Shown: positions 31,381 through 41,115, counted from the first letter of the stretch. The stretch: DNA of 64,000 nt from Psychromonas sp. MME1 (GCF_041080865.1 NZ_CP160906.1:3526787-3590786), one strand, 5' to 3'. Made by a program: numbers and translations. The notes: a model not told the origin generated them from the letters alone.

Positions 31381-31905
31381 TCATTTTATTAATTTACTGA
31401 CAAAAGGTAAATTTCTATATTTATCTTGCCAAGGTAATCCGTAACCGATCAACATGTCGTCATTTGCCATTTCATAGGCAAAATATTGTTTGTTTAAGAT
31501 TTTAACGCGACCTGGTTTAACGAATAGTGTTGCAATTGAAAGTGATTTGGGTTGAAAATTATCAGTAAAGAATTTAGCCACTCTTTTCATCGTTCCTCCT
31601 GACTCGATGGCATCATCCACTAAAATAACATGCTGATCTTTAATAGTGACATTCTCAAAGTAGATAATATCTGAGCTGTTATTACGATCACCGGGGGTAT
31701 GTATACAGGAGATATAATCCATTTTCAGCTCAAACTGTAACTGTCTGACTAAATCTGCAGTGAATATTATGCCTCCGGGCACTATCGAAATAATAACGGC
31801 CGTTTGCCCTTTAAATTGACTATTAAGTTTTTCTGCAACGATATTAACGCCTTGCACTATTGTTTCTGTGCTGAGAACCATTTCACCGATATTTTTGCTG
31901 TCCAT
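31381..31905 (-). CDS. hpt: Hypoxanthine phosphoribosyltransferase
   Basis: This purine-salvage enzyme transfers a phosphoribosyl group to hypoxanthine or guanine. The PRPP-binding signature VILVDDAIESGGTM lies near residues 93-106, the pyrophosphate loop is VPGGIIFTADL, and DMLIGYGLPWQDKYRNLPFV near the C-terminus is the usual base-binding and lid region. The length is 174 residues. The active-site loop is normally VEDIVDTG; here it reads VDDAIESG, so a broader or altered substrate choice is possible. The neighbour on the same strand is a metal permease gene, 22 bases upstream. Confidence 0.8.
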   Translation of the reverse strand: MDSKNIGEMVLSTETIVQGVNIVAEKLNSQFKGQTAVIISIVPGGIIFTADLVRQLQFELKMDYISCIHTPGDRNNSSDIIYFENVTIKDQHVILVDDAIESGGTMKRVAKFFTDNFQPKSLSIATLFVKPGRVKILNKQYFAYEMANDDMLIGYGLPWQDKYRNLPFVSKLIK

Positions 31906-31927
31906 ATTGAAAATTACCCTCGGAATC

Positions 31928-33046
31928 TTAAACGATTTTACGGAGCGATTTTACCCGTAGCATATCAAACAATACTTTACCCATTAATATTGCTAAAATG
32001 ATACCCGCAATATTTATCATCCACTTGGGTAATAGACTGCTCTCAGCTCCTATCTGAGGAGTCACGACAAAACCGCACGTTGCCACCAAATAGTTAACAA
32101 TGATTCCTGATAGTAATGCAACACCGATCACACCCGCTAGATACCCCCATAATGCACGTTTACCTAACTCACTGCTGACAACCCCTAAAGTCGCAATATT
32201 GGTTGCTGGGCCTGCCAACATAAAGACAAGTACGGCACCGGGAGATATTCCAGCAAGTAATAAACCTGCTGCGATGGGGGTTGATGCCGTGGCGCAGATG
32301 TACATGGGAATTGAAATGATGACCATGGCTAACATTGCTAAGATACCATCGCCCCATTTTGCTAAAAAGTCGATAGGCACATAAGTTTGTACTAGGGCTG
32401 CAAAAAAGAGACCTATTAATAACCAGCCGCTAGTATCTTTTAGCAAATCCGTTGCAGCAAAATGTAAGCCATCAGAAATTCGTGTTGTGATGGTTTTCTT
32501 TTGTGGCATTTTATCTGTTCCACAACAGCTTGATGTTGGCTTATTTCCATTTTTTGAGACGTTGCTAGAGGTGCATTTGTTGCTGGAGATCGCTTGGTTA
32601 TTACTGCAACAGCTACTATTTTTAATTTGCGTTTGTGTGGAATCGGAATGATTCTCTTGGCCAACTAACAAACCAGCTGTAATGGCGCTGATAATTGCAG
32701 TAAGGGGTCTGACTATTGCCATAAAAGGGCCGAGTAAAACATAGGAAATCGCTATCGAATCTACCCCTGTTTCCGGTGTTGAAATCAAAAAGGAGGTGGT
32801 TGCCGCCTTTGATGCGCCCGAACGCCTTAGACCTACTGCCGCAGGTATAACACCGCATGAACACAAAGGGAGGGGGGCACCGAGTAAGGCTGCTTTTATT
32901 GTGCTTTTAAAGCCATGTCCACCAAGTTGCTTCTGCATCCATGACATAGGGACAAAAACCTTCAGCATGCCTGCTAGAATAAGCCCTAGGATCAACCAGG
33001 GGGCTGATTCTAAAAAGAGAGCAATAAAATTAGTGAATAGCAGCAT
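31928..33046 (-). CDS. SO_0444-type Cu/Zn efflux permease
   Basis: An inner-membrane permease (UPF0718/DUF318 family) with two membrane blocks of about four segments each (residues 1-115 and 200-372). Both blocks carry family motifs: GAPLPLCSCGVIPAAVGLRRSGASK and CATASTPIAAGLLLAGISPG. Between them lies a hydrophilic linker with three paired or isolated cysteine clusters (SSCCSNN, NKCTSS, SSCCGTDK), a likely metal-handling region. The ATG at 33046 with AAGGAA upstream is the start. The specific metal is inferred from the family name. Confidence 0.82.
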   Translation of the reverse strand: MLLFTNFIALFLESAPWLILGLILAGMLKVFVPMSWMQKQLGGHGFKSTIKAALLGAPLPLCSCGVIPAAVGLRRSGASKAATTSFLISTPETGVDSIAISYVLLGPFMAIVRPLTAIISAITAGLLVGQENHSDSTQTQIKNSSCCSNNQAISSNKCTSSNVSKNGNKPTSSCCGTDKMPQKKTITTRISDGLHFAATDLLKDTSGWLLIGLFFAALVQTYVPIDFLAKWGDGILAMLAMVIISIPMYICATASTPIAAGLLLAGISPGAVLVFMLAGPATNIATLGVVSSELGKRALWGYLAGVIGVALLSGIIVNYLVATCGFVVTPQIGAESSLLPKWMINIAGIILAILMGKVLFDMLRVKSLRKIV

Positions 33047-33103
33047 CAAATTTCCTTATTTTGTTAACTTTACTTGAATGATAAGTGCTATGTAATTGAT
33101 ATT

Positions 33104-33883
33104 TCAAACGTTATTGAGTATTGTCAACCAAGGTGCTAACTCTTTCGCAACTGGTTTGCCATGTTCGCCTAAAAAGCTTACAAAGCGTTCAGGTGTTTTG
33201 CTTATAATATTTTTTTCATTGAAATTTAGCGCGATTAGTTTTTCTATTGCTTGATCGAAAATCCCGACTTGAAAGCTGATATGGGCATCGCTGCCTAGGC
33301 TAATTTTGCCGTTATGCTTATCAACGAGTTCAATTAATGAACTACAAAAGGGGGCTGAACCTTGTCGCGAATGGGTAAATGAGCTGTTATTAATCTCCAG
33401 TAGGACATTATTATCTTTAGCTGCGCGTACGATCTCTTCTTGATCAACGGGGTAATTAGGATTACCGGGATGACCAATAATTTGGATAACACCACTCTCC
33501 ATCGATTTTATTAAAGCACGTGTATTTTCTTTTAAACTTGCTGGTGGAAAAACAGGTTCATGAAAGCTGGCAATGGCAAAATCAAGATGGGATAAAAGCG
33601 TATCTGTTAGGTCTACATTACGATTTTTGGCTTGTGTAAAAGGCGTTGTCAGGATATTCGCTTCAATGCCCCGTAATATGGCAATACCATCAACGACTCT
33701 AGGAATGACATGCATATTCCCAAAATGCCATGGGTGTGGGGCATCGGGCATCGTTGACGCGTGATCTGTGATAGAAAAAAGCTGTAAGCCATTTTTTTTA
33801 GCGGCAAAAATATAGTCGTGAACAGTGCTATAGGCATGGGTGCTTGCAATGGTGTGAGAATGCGTATCGCAAAGAATTTTCAT
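33104..33883 (-). CDS. ycdX: PHP-domain phosphatase YcdX
   Basis: A PHP-family phosphatase with a trinuclear metal centre. The metal motifs are visible: DTHSHT near residue 6, SITDHAS near 38, EAN near 74, HEPVF near 107, GHPGNP near 138 and GSDAHI near 202. The length of 259 residues is close to the 245 of E. coli YcdX. In enterobacteria it is linked to swarming; its substrate is not known. It lies downstream of phoA on the same strand, separated by a long hairpin. Confidence 0.88.
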   Translation of the reverse strand: MKILCDTHSHTIASTHAYSTVHDYIFAAKKNGLQLFSITDHASTMPDAPHPWHFGNMHVIPRVVDGIAILRGIEANILTTPFTQAKNRNVDLTDTLLSHLDFAIASFHEPVFPPASLKENTRALIKSMESGVIQIIGHPGNPNYPVDQEEIVRAAKDNNVLLEINNSSFTHSRQGSAPFCSSLIELVDKHNGKISLGSDAHISFQVGIFDQAIEKLIALNFNEKNIISKTPERFVSFLGEHGKPVAKELAPWLTILNNV

Positions 33884-33932
33884 GGCAGATGGCCTCGAAT
33901 AGTGGCAGGATATAAGCCACTATATACCTGTT

Positions 33933-33965
33933 AGCAATGAAAATGCAAAATGCATTTTCATTGCT
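33933..33965. terminator. Long perfect hairpin between phoA and ycdX
   Basis: AGCAATGAAAATGCA and TGCATTTTCATTGCT form a perfect 15-pair stem with a three-base loop. There is no clear T-tract on either side, so it may slow transcription, stabilise mRNA ends or separate phoA from ycdX expression rather than act as a classical terminator. Confidence 0.5.
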
Positions 33966-34019
33966 ATATGAGGTTTTTTGATAAAATCAGTTGATTTTAC
34001 TTGTGCCTGCAGCGAGTGA

Positions 34020-35615
34020 TTATTTTGCACTCATTTTTACTGTTTTTATTAATAATTTACCAATATCAGTATGATGAGCAAGCTGCGAGAAAGGTGCTGT
34101 TACTTGTGTTGGTCCATAGGCAATAACAGCAACGGGCGTATCGGTGTGCGTCCCCGTACCCCAAACTATATTTTGCTGTTCAGCCATCGCTCGACCAATA
34201 AGGTCATTGCGGATCTCATCACCATAAACATAGAAGGCTTCAAAATCGTCAACCTTAGGAAAAGTTTCTGCTTTTAAATAACTGTTTTCGGGATCATGAT
34301 AATGATTGGGTTCAGTCGTTAAAATCGCTTCAGCCTGTGCTAAGGTGATGTCAAACTCACTATTTTGGTTCACTATTTTTTGTAGTGTTTGTGGCGTTTT
34401 TTCGCTTTTATCGAATTCAGCCAACATCATCGCAAAGCTGTTTTTTTGTGCATATAATTTATCTAAAATAGTGATGCTACCGAAATTAAAATTAGGCTTG
34501 TAGTCTCTATCTTTAAAGGCAATGCCACTGCGTTTTTCCGCTTTTGGCGTATTGGAGCGTGAATAGCTAAAACCAAAGCCACCCGTTTCATGATCTGCGG
34601 TGATCACGACTAAGGTGTCTTGACGATCTTTTACCCATTCATAAACATATTGTATTGTTTCATCGAACTTAAGCATTTCATGGAGCATGGTTCCTGCATC
34701 ATTGTTATGTCCTGCCCAGTCAATTTGCCCACCTTCAACCATTAAGAAAAAGCCGTCTGGATCTTGAGATAGAATATCTAATGCTTTTTCTGTCATCTCC
34801 TTGAGGCTCGGCTGCGTTCTTTTGGGATCATGCTTACTGTTGCTATATTCGATACCATCTTGCATACCTGAATAGGCAAATATGCCAAGCAATTTGCCAT
34901 TATTTTTAGTTTTAGCAAGATCTTGACGTGTGAATGCCAAGTTATAGCCTGCATTTTTCGCCTCTGTTAATAGATTTTTTTCATCTTTGCGTTTCGATTT
35001 GATGGTGATCGAGCCACCCGTCTGTTGCACTATTTGTTGATATTGCTCCCCTTTGTCGTTTACTGATTTAGGTATCCAATAACGCAATCCACCAGAAAGC
35101 ATGACATCGATATTGGCTGCAAGCATTTCTTGGGCAATTTCATTCTCTAATGAACGATGTGGTTGATGTGATGCAAAAGCGGCTGGTGTGGCATGAGTTA
35201 GACGTGTATCAGAGACTAACCCCGTTGCTTTACCCAAACGTTGCGCAATTTCCAGTACAGAATCAACGGGATTACCATCAACATCGAGGCCTAACGCTTC
35301 CGATGGGCTGTTTACACCTGAGGCGATTTGTGATGCTGAGCAAGCAGAGTCAACCACTAAGGCATCGGCGGGGCTATGTAGAGACATACCGAGGACACCA
35401 TTATCAATCATGGTTTTAATGGCGGTATTTTTGCCCTTATAAATAGAGTGAGGGGCCTTACGTGCATACTCTTCTAGCAAACCCATTTGTCCCGGCCCCA
35501 TGCCATCACCGATCATGACAATGACATTTTTAACGGGTGTTTGTGCAAAACTGTTATAGCTAGCCAGTGTCAGTGACACCGCAAGAAGCGATTTTTTCAC
35601 TAAATTTAATGACAT
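34020..35615 (-). CDS. phoA: Alkaline phosphatase
   Basis: This secreted phosphomonoesterase releases phosphate from organic phosphates in the periplasm. A signal peptide covers residues 1-24 (ASYNSFA). Metal and catalytic motifs are VIVMIGDGMGPGQ near 31-43, the nucleophile serine in VVDSACSA near 90, HATPAAFASH, VEGGQIDWAGH and TADHETGGFGF. At 531 residues it is longer than E. coli PhoA (471) and matches the Vibrio/Shewanella type with surface insertions. The ATG has AAGGAA upstream. Phosphate starvation control is likely; a partial Pho-box-like sequence lies about 130 bases upstream. Confidence 0.92.
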   Translation of the reverse strand: MSLNLVKKSLLAVSLTLASYNSFAQTPVKNVIVMIGDGMGPGQMGLLEEYARKAPHSIYKGKNTAIKTMIDNGVLGMSLHSPADALVVDSACSASQIASGVNSPSEALGLDVDGNPVDSVLEIAQRLGKATGLVSDTRLTHATPAAFASHQPHRSLENEIAQEMLAANIDVMLSGGLRYWIPKSVNDKGEQYQQIVQQTGGSITIKSKRKDEKNLLTEAKNAGYNLAFTRQDLAKTKNNGKLLGIFAYSGMQDGIEYSNSKHDPKRTQPSLKEMTEKALDILSQDPDGFFLMVEGGQIDWAGHNNDAGTMLHEMLKFDETIQYVYEWVKDRQDTLVVITADHETGGFGFSYSRSNTPKAEKRSGIAFKDRDYKPNFNFGSITILDKLYAQKNSFAMMLAEFDKSEKTPQTLQKIVNQNSEFDITLAQAEAILTTEPNHYHDPENSYLKAETFPKVDDFEAFYVYGDEIRNDLIGRAMAEQQNIVWGTGTHTDTPVAVIAYGPTQVTAPFSQLAHHTDIGKLLIKTVKMSAK

Positions 35616-36042
35616 ATTACTAATTTCCTTATGCTGGTCGGATAATAGCCAATTCCTTAATGAGCTATTTATTTTATTTAAATAGCGTGACTAATTTATG
35701 GTATTGGTATTGCTTTAGAGTGGTCATTGTAGTGCTGAATTATGACAGTAATATTAATTATTCCACTGTTCAAAAAAGAGCAAATCCATTAATTGTTTTT
35801 ATTAGTAGATGGGAAAGTCATAAATCAAATAAGCGTTTAACAAACTAAATTTATTTATCAGCTATCATTATGTTTTGTGATATTGAACTTGTTAAATTTA
35901 GTTTTTTTTACACCGCAGCGTCTAATATTATAGGGTAAAAATAAATGTCGCCAAAAAACAATGCTATTTTAATGGTTAATTTTTTATTATTGTTTTATAT
36001 TTCAGTGATCGTGCGTATCTTATAAATATAAAGAGGTGTTAT
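35616..36042. other. Divergent intergenic region between phoA and glgC
   Basis: This 427-bp AT-rich region must hold both promoters. On the minus strand CTGTCAT at 35742-35748 matches one PhoB half-site, but the second half-site 11 bases on is poor; on the plus strand AGTCATAAATC near 35815 is a second weak match. I see no gene, repeat or terminator in it. Confidence 0.4.
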
Positions 36043-37335
36043 GTGAATAACCATGATAGATATATAGATAATCTTACCAGAGATACATATGCAATAATTT
36101 TAGCAGGGGGGCGAGGTAGTCGTTTATTTGAGTTAACCAATCGTCGTGCTAAACCCGCGGTCTATTTTGGCGGTACATTTCGTATTATCGACTTTCCGTT
36201 GTCTAACTGCATTAATTCAGGCATTCATCGCGTTGGTGTGGCAACACAATATAAATCACATTCATTAATTCGCCATATTAATCGTGGCTGGGGAGCATTT
36301 AAAGCCGATGCATCTGAATTCGTGGAGATATTACCGGCTTCACAGCGCTTCGGCGAAAATTGGTATGTTGGAACGTCCGACGCGGTATATCAAAACTTAG
36401 ATATTATTCAAAGTCACAATCCAAAGTATGTTTTGGTTTTATCTGGCGACCATGTGTATCGTATGGATTATGGCCTGCTCATTGCCCAGCATGTTCGAAG
36501 TAATGCTGACATGACCGTATGCTGTATTGAAACAACAGTTGAAGAGGCTGCTGGTAGTTTTGGTGTGATGACGGTGAATGATGAAAATAAGGTCATCTCC
36601 TTTGCAGAGAAGCCTGCAATACCTGATGAAATACCTGGTAAACCCGGCGTTTGTTTGGCCTCCATGGGAAATTATGTTTTTAATGCTGAATTTTTGTTTG
36701 AGCATTTACATAAAGACTTCATTAAGGAAGCCTCAAGTCGCGATTTTGGCAAGGATATAATCCCATCCATTATTAACGCTCATAAAATTTATGCCTATCC
36801 GATGCAAGATCCAAATATTAATAATCAACCCTATTGGCGTGATGTCGGTACATTAGATTCATTTTGGGAAGCCAATATGGAGTTGGTCGAACCTAAACCG
36901 CAATTTGATCTCTATGATAGAACATGGCCAATTTATACCTATCAAGAGCAGCTTCCTCCTGCTAAGTTTATCTTCGATAACGACCAACGACGTGGTACCG
37001 CCTATGATTCAACCGTTGCCAGTGGTTGTATTATTTCTGGCTCCACTATTCGAAAATCACTTTTATATTGTAGTGTACATACCCATTCATACAGCTTGAT
37101 TGAACGTTCTGTATTGATGCCAAAATGTGATGTTGGTGAACACTGTAAGTTACATAAAGTGATTGTTGATACTAAATGCCGTATTCCCGCTGGGTTAGTT
37201 ATTGGTTACGACAGAGAGCAAGATATAGCTAATGGTTTCCGTGTCTCTAAAAATGGCGTCACCTTAGTGACTCAAGATATGCTTGATAAATTAGCTGCTA
37301 AAAAAGCAACTGAAAAAGTCGTTGATATGGTGTAA
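36043..37335 (+). CDS. glgC: Glucose-1-phosphate adenylyltransferase GlgC
   Basis: GlgC makes ADP-glucose for glycogen synthesis and is the regulated step. The signature [22 protein letters not shown] starts near residue 17. Other motifs are [34 protein letters not shown] and a C-terminal left-handed beta helix (about 300-420). The length of 430 residues is normal. The start is a GTG at 36043 with AAGAGG upstream. No other glg gene is in the window, so the gene stands alone between phoA and a DUF2999 gene. Confidence 0.95.
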   Translation: MNNHDRYIDNLTRDTYAIILAGGRGSRLFELTNRRAKPAVYFGGTFRIIDFPLSNCINSGIHRVGVATQYKSHSLIRHINRGWGAFKADASEFVEILPASQRFGENWYVGTSDAVYQNLDIIQSHNPKYVLVLSGDHVYRMDYGLLIAQHVRSNADMTVCCIETTVEEAAGSFGVMTVNDENKVISFAEKPAIPDEIPGKPGVCLASMGNYVFNAEFLFEHLHKDFIKEASSRDFGKDIIPSIINAHKIYAYPMQDPNINNQPYWRDVGTLDSFWEANMELVEPKPQFDLYDRTWPIYTYQEQLPPAKFIFDNDQRRGTAYDSTVASGCIISGSTIRKSLLYCSVHTHSYSLIERSVLMPKCDVGEHCKLHKVIVDTKCRIPAGLVIGYDREQDIANGFRVSKNGVTLVTQDMLDKLAAKKATEKVVDMV

Positions 37336-37351
37336 CTAGTTAACCTAGAAA

Positions 37352-37378
37352 GATGAGAGCCGCACTCTCATCTTTTTT
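37352..37378 (+). terminator. Terminator after glgC
   Basis: GATGAGAG and CTCTCATC form a perfect eight-pair stem with a five-base loop followed by TTTTTT. It lies between the convergent glgC and DUF2999 genes. Confidence 0.9.
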
Positions 37379-37395
37379 GGGGGATTATTTTTATG

Positions 37396-37671
37396 TTATG
37401 CCTGATTTTCATTCAGTTTTGCTTTTGCTTCTTCTACCTTCGAAAAATCTAACCCTAACTCCTGCACAGCCTCTTTAATTAACTCGGGTTTAGTCATGAC
37501 AGACATCATTATAGTTTGTAATTTATCAGCGGGTAAACCGAGTTGTTGTATGGCACCCATTGCCATTAATGGGTTTTCCGTTAAGGTTGTAAATAGTGTT
37601 TTAATTTGCTCATCGCTGATATTTAACTCTTTTAATGTTGCAATAATAGGATTCATTTTACTTTTGTCCAT
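37396..37671 (-). CDS. Small conserved protein, DUF2999 family
   Basis: A soluble, helix-rich protein of 91 residues (MNPIIATLKELNISDEQI, FTTLTENPLMAMGAIQQLG). It resembles a short family conserved in Vibrionales and Alteromonadales that I recall as DUF2999. No function is established. The start may be the ATG at 37671 or the internal one five codons later. It converges with glgC across the terminator. Confidence 0.65.
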   Translation of the reverse strand: MDKSKMNPIIATLKELNISDEQIKTLFTTLTENPLMAMGAIQQLGLPADKLQTIMMSVMTKPELIKEAVQELGLDFSKVEEAKAKLNENQA

Positions 37672-37898
37672 TCACTTGTTTATTGAGGTCGCGTAGCTAT
37701 AAGTTGAGTGGGTACTCAATCGTTATAGATTAATGTGTGAGTATACTGCAATTTTCTCTTCTTTTAACGGTTAATGAAAGTATAAATAATAGTTGTGATG
37801 GTGAAGTATTGGCATAAGATAGTTTATTTTAACAAGCATTAATGAATAGATGATGATTAGATTTGTTATCATTAACACATTTGTACAAGGAACAAAAT

Positions 37899-38912
37899 AT
37901 GATTGATTTTCGTTCAGACACGGTGACTCGTCCCTCTCAAGCGATGCTACAGACAATGGTCGCGGCTCCCGTTGGCGACGATGTCTATGGTGATGATGAG
38001 AGCGTTAATGCACTTGAAAAATGGGCTGCTGAAAAGCATGGTTTCGCCGGCGCAATCTTTTGTAGCTCAGGTACACAGGCTAACCTGCTTGCATTAATGG
38101 CGCACTGCCAACGCGGTGACGAATACCTTTGTGGTCAACAGGCGCATAATTATAAATTTGAAGGGGGCGGCGCTGCAGTATTAGGCTCTATTCAACCGCA
38201 GCCCATTGAAAACGAAAAAGATGGTTCATTATCGTTGGTAAAATTACAGGCCGCGATTAAACCCATTGATCCACACTTTGCGCGTACTCAATTGTTAAGC
38301 TTAGAAAATACTATTAATGGTAAAGTGCTGCCACTCTCTTACTTAAAAGCGGCACGTGAATTTGTCGATCACAACGGCTTACAATTACACTTAGATGGCG
38401 CGCGTGTCTACAACGCTGCCATCGCATTACAGGTCGATATTAAAGCCATTAGCCAATATTTTGATTCCATGACCATCTGTTTATCAAAGGGGTTAGGCGC
38501 GCCCATTGGTTCCCTATTGTTAGGGTCAACAGCATTAATCGAGAGCGCTCGTCGTTGGCGTAAAGTATTAGGCGGCGGTATGCGTCAAGCAGGGTTAATT
38601 GCCGCAGCAGCGCATTATGCATTGACCCATAACGTACAACGTTTAGCGGAAGACCATGCAAATGCGCACTATTTAGCGGAGCAGCTAGCGACAATTCAAG
38701 GCGTGAGCGTTAATCCTGACCATGTGCAGACCAATATGGTGTTTGCCAAATTAGATACGCAGATTGATCAGCTGGCTTTGTGTGAAGCATTACAACAGCA
38801 AGAGATCATTGTGAGTCCCGGGGAGCCGATGCGCTTAGTCACCCACTTAGATATTAGTCGTACCGATATCGACACATTTATAAGTGCAATTAAACAGTTT
38901 ATTAAGGTTTAA
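37899..38912 (+). CDS. ltaE: Low-specificity L-threonine aldolase
   Basis: This PLP-dependent enzyme splits threonine or allo-threonine into glycine and acetaldehyde. The N-terminus MIDFRSDTVTRPSQAML, the motif GDDVYGDDESVN, and the PLP lysine in ICLSKGLGAPIGSLL near residue 197 are diagnostic. The length is 337 residues from the ATG at 37899 (AAGG upstream); the longer open frame has no support. speG follows after two bases. Confidence 0.94.
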   Translation: MIDFRSDTVTRPSQAMLQTMVAAPVGDDVYGDDESVNALEKWAAEKHGFAGAIFCSSGTQANLLALMAHCQRGDEYLCGQQAHNYKFEGGGAAVLGSIQPQPIENEKDGSLSLVKLQAAIKPIDPHFARTQLLSLENTINGKVLPLSYLKAAREFVDHNGLQLHLDGARVYNAAIALQVDIKAISQYFDSMTICLSKGLGAPIGSLLLGSTALIESARRWRKVLGGGMRQAGLIAAAAHYALTHNVQRLAEDHANAHYLAEQLATIQGVSVNPDHVQTNMVFAKLDTQIDQLALCEALQQQEIIVSPGEPMRLVTHLDISRTDIDTFISAIKQFIKV

Positions 38913-38914
38913 AA

Positions 38915-39424
38915 ATGGAATTATCGCTAAGGGCACTTGAGCGAGGCGACTTACGCTTTGTTCATCGCTTAAACAATAATCGCAGTATTATGTCCTATTG
39001 GTTTGAAGAACCCTACGAATCCTTTGATGAGCTCGAAGAGCTCTATAATCGTCATATTCATGATAGCGCAGAGCGGCGCTTTGTTGTGGAAAATAAAGAA
39101 AAAGAGATTATAGGGTTAGTTGAGCTAATCGAAATTAATTACATTCATCGTAGTGCTGAATTTCAAATTATTATTGCCCCAGAATATCAAGGTAAAGGCT
39201 TTGCCAGATGGGTGATTAATAAAGCGATGGACTACTCCTTTACTATTTTGAACTTACATAAAGTTTATTTACTTGTCGCAACGGATAATCAGCGCGCAAT
39301 TCATCTCTACGAATCATATGGTTTTATTGAAGAGGGCCATTTGGTCGGGGAGTTTTTCATTAATGGTGAATATCGAGACGTAAAACGTATGTATATGTTG
39401 CAGGACAATTATTTACAAATGTAG
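38915..39424 (+). CDS. speG: Spermidine N1-acetyltransferase SpeG
   Basis: SpeG acetylates spermidine and spermine to relieve polyamine stress. It is very close to the Vibrio enzyme over its whole length (LSLRALERGDLRFVHRLNNN, SYWFEEPYESFDELEELYNR, the GNAT acetyl-CoA loop APEYQGKGFARW). The length is 169 residues. The start is two bases after the ltaE stop, so the two genes are cotranscribed. Confidence 0.93.
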   Translation: MELSLRALERGDLRFVHRLNNNRSIMSYWFEEPYESFDELEELYNRHIHDSAERRFVVENKEKEIIGLVELIEINYIHRSAEFQIIIAPEYQGKGFARWVINKAMDYSFTILNLHKVYLLVATDNQRAIHLYESYGFIEEGHLVGEFFINGEYRDVKRMYMLQDNYLQM

Positions 39425-39448
39425 CGTTCGTTATAAAGCATCGATGCG

Positions 39449-39478
39449 CCCAGTCGCGATTTAAAAAACGCGACTGGG
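39449..39478. terminator. Hairpin between convergent speG and creA
   Basis: CCCAGTCGCG and CGCGACTGGG form a perfect ten-pair stem with a ten-base AT-rich loop. The T-tract is short on the plus strand. Its position between converging genes suggests a shared terminator. Confidence 0.65.
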
Positions 39479-39485
39479 TTACCGT

Positions 39486-39983
39486 TTATTTGGCGTTGAG
39501 CACAGCCGCTTTCTGGTAGGCCTTCGTACCCCACAATGGTACCGTTGAAAGGCTATGTTTGAAACTGCCTGATATCTCTTTGGTGGAGTATGAAACATAC
39601 ATTATGGTTTGATTTTCAGGGTCATAAATTCGGCGAATTTTCATGTTTTTAAAGAAGATGCTTTTGGATTTTTTAAACACGACCTCACCGGATTTACTTT
39701 TATCAATTTGCGCTATCATGGCTGGCGTTATTTCACCCGTTTGACGACAAGCTATCGAGCTGTCGGAAGGATCTGACAAACTTAAGTTAGCTTCAATACT
39801 GGCGATGTGGCAGGTGACGCCTGTGACAATGGGATCAACCAAGGTATTTATTTTGATATCTTGCATGGTGAACATGCCCAAAGAGACATCCCCCACTTCA
39901 TCCTGCGTACAGCTTTTGAGGATAAAAAAGCTGATCACTAATAGCAGTGCGATAGCCGCGAACAGTTTGATTTTTTTTAACAT
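39486..39983 (-). CDS. creA: CreA family exported protein
   Basis: A secreted or inner-membrane-anchored protein of unknown function, 165 residues. The N-terminal hydrophobic segment (residues 7-22) is followed by KSC, which might be a weak lipobox. The conserved body has DPIVTGVTCHIASIEANLSLSD, SIACRQTG and the C-terminal STVPLWG. In E. coli creA lies upstream of creBC, but no two-component genes are here. It is probably cotranscribed with the three or four genes upstream on the same strand. Confidence 0.85.
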   Translation of the reverse strand: MLKKIKLFAAIALLLVISFFILKSCTQDEVGDVSLGMFTMQDIKINTLVDPIVTGVTCHIASIEANLSLSDPSDSSIACRQTGEITPAMIAQIDKSKSGEVVFKKSKSIFFKNMKIRRIYDPENQTIMYVSYSTKEISGSFKHSLSTVPLWGTKAYQKAAVLNAK

Positions 39984-40006
39984 AACGATTTCCTTAATAT
40001 GTGGGG

Positions 40007-40783
40007 CTATTTTTTAAAGTCCCATGACAGGTTTGATACTAACTGGCATGGATCGCATTTGAAATCAAAAATATCAAGTAAAGGCGAGGGTAATTTCCAA
40101 TCACCGCCACAACTTGGGCATGGACGCGCTTGCTCCTCTTCGAGGCTACGTCCTGCAACGCGATATAGATAATAATAGGTTGGTACTTTGGTAATATATT
40201 CAATGCGTTTACATAAATTACTGCCACGGTAGAAGAGTTTACTCTCTACGTCGCCAATTTCCTTTAACGCCATGATTGAAACCGCTGAGCCGTTCATCTG
40301 TAACTCATCGCAGTTTATCCACTCTTCCTGCCATTTTATTGCGCTTTTTCTATCTCCATTGCTAATTGCCTCTGGCGTTCGATAAAGCGGAATGGGTGCC
40401 AATGTTTCACCACAGCGCAGTGGCGAGCAGGTATCTAAAAAAGTCGTGTATAAAATTTGCCAACTAGGCTGAAAGTTTTCCGCGCTGCATAAGGAGTTAA
40501 GATCTTCACCAATGCTTTTAATTTTCGGAGAGAGCAATCCAGCCTTGGTTAGCCCTGCCAAGGCGTGTGTCACCTGTGGACTATTAAATTGCTCATCTAA
40601 ACTATTATTTTCTGGGCAAACGAGACGTGTGGTAAACCAGCCTTCAAACATGGCGATGGGAAATTCGCGTCCAAGAATTTGGCCGTTGTAACGTAGCATA
40701 TCGAAATAGTTGTTGATGGCTCTTTCAACCGCTGCGTACTGGGTGTTTTGATAACACTCAAAGGTGAGCTCTTTAATAAACAT
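40007..40783 (-). CDS. Zinc-ribbon protein, DUF2310 family
   Basis: A cytoplasmic protein of 258 residues with a C-terminal zinc ribbon (CPSCGG ... CDPC, about residues 218-245). The N-terminal part (FIKELTFECYQNTQYAAVERAINNY) matches a family I recall as DUF2310, described as possibly nucleic-acid-binding. The function is unknown. It starts two bases from the next gene upstream on the same strand. Confidence 0.7.
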   Translation of the reverse strand: MFIKELTFECYQNTQYAAVERAINNYFDMLRYNGQILGREFPIAMFEGWFTTRLVCPENNSLDEQFNSPQVTHALAGLTKAGLLSPKIKSIGEDLNSLCSAENFQPSWQILYTTFLDTCSPLRCGETLAPIPLYRTPEAISNGDRKSAIKWQEEWINCDELQMNGSAVSIMALKEIGDVESKLFYRGSNLCKRIEYITKVPTYYYLYRVAGRSLEEEQARPCPSCGGDWKLPSPLLDIFDFKCDPCQLVSNLSWDFKK

Positions 40784-40785
40784 GG

Positions 40786-41115
40786 TTATTGATTATCTTC
40801 TTTTATGGTGGTTTGCAATTCTGTTAGCGCTATTTTTAAACGGTTAATTTCATCACGTAAGGGCATCAGGGCTTGCTCAATTTTTTCTTCCAACAAAGCT
40901 TCTAATTCACGGCTAACTGTTGATTGCGGCGACGCTTCTTGTGACGCATTATTCTCTTCATTAAACGCTTGTTGTGGATTTTTTTGCCACATTCTAAGAC
41001 CTTCAATAATAAGCGGTAAGGGAACATTCTTGGGTAAGCGTGCTTTTATCATTGCGACATTGGGGACTTTTCCCTGTTGGCTGATCTGTTCTGCAATAAG
41101 TAATATTTGCTGCAT
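40786..41115 (-). CDS. Small conserved protein with helical N-terminus and coiled-coil C-terminus
   Basis: A soluble protein of 109 residues. Residues 1-45 (QQILLIAEQISQQGKVPNVAMIKARLP) look like a short helical DNA-binding-type region, as in KfrA-like or replication-related N-termini. Residues 65-109 are a predicted coiled coil (LEALLEEKIEQALMPLRDEINRLK). I do not recognise the family with certainty. Two bases separate it from the DUF2310 gene, so the two are likely coupled. Confidence 0.65.
   Translation of the reverse strand: MQQILLIAEQISQQGKVPNVAMIKARLPKNVPLPLIIEGLRMWQKNPQQAFNEENNASQEASPQSTVSRELEALLEEKIEQALMPLRDEINRLKIALTELQTTIKEDNQ

Noticed and set aside
35742..35748. Full Pho box for phoA
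   Set aside because: Only one CTGTCAT half-site is good; the second repeat at the needed 11-base spacing is poor, so I note it only as a weak candidate.
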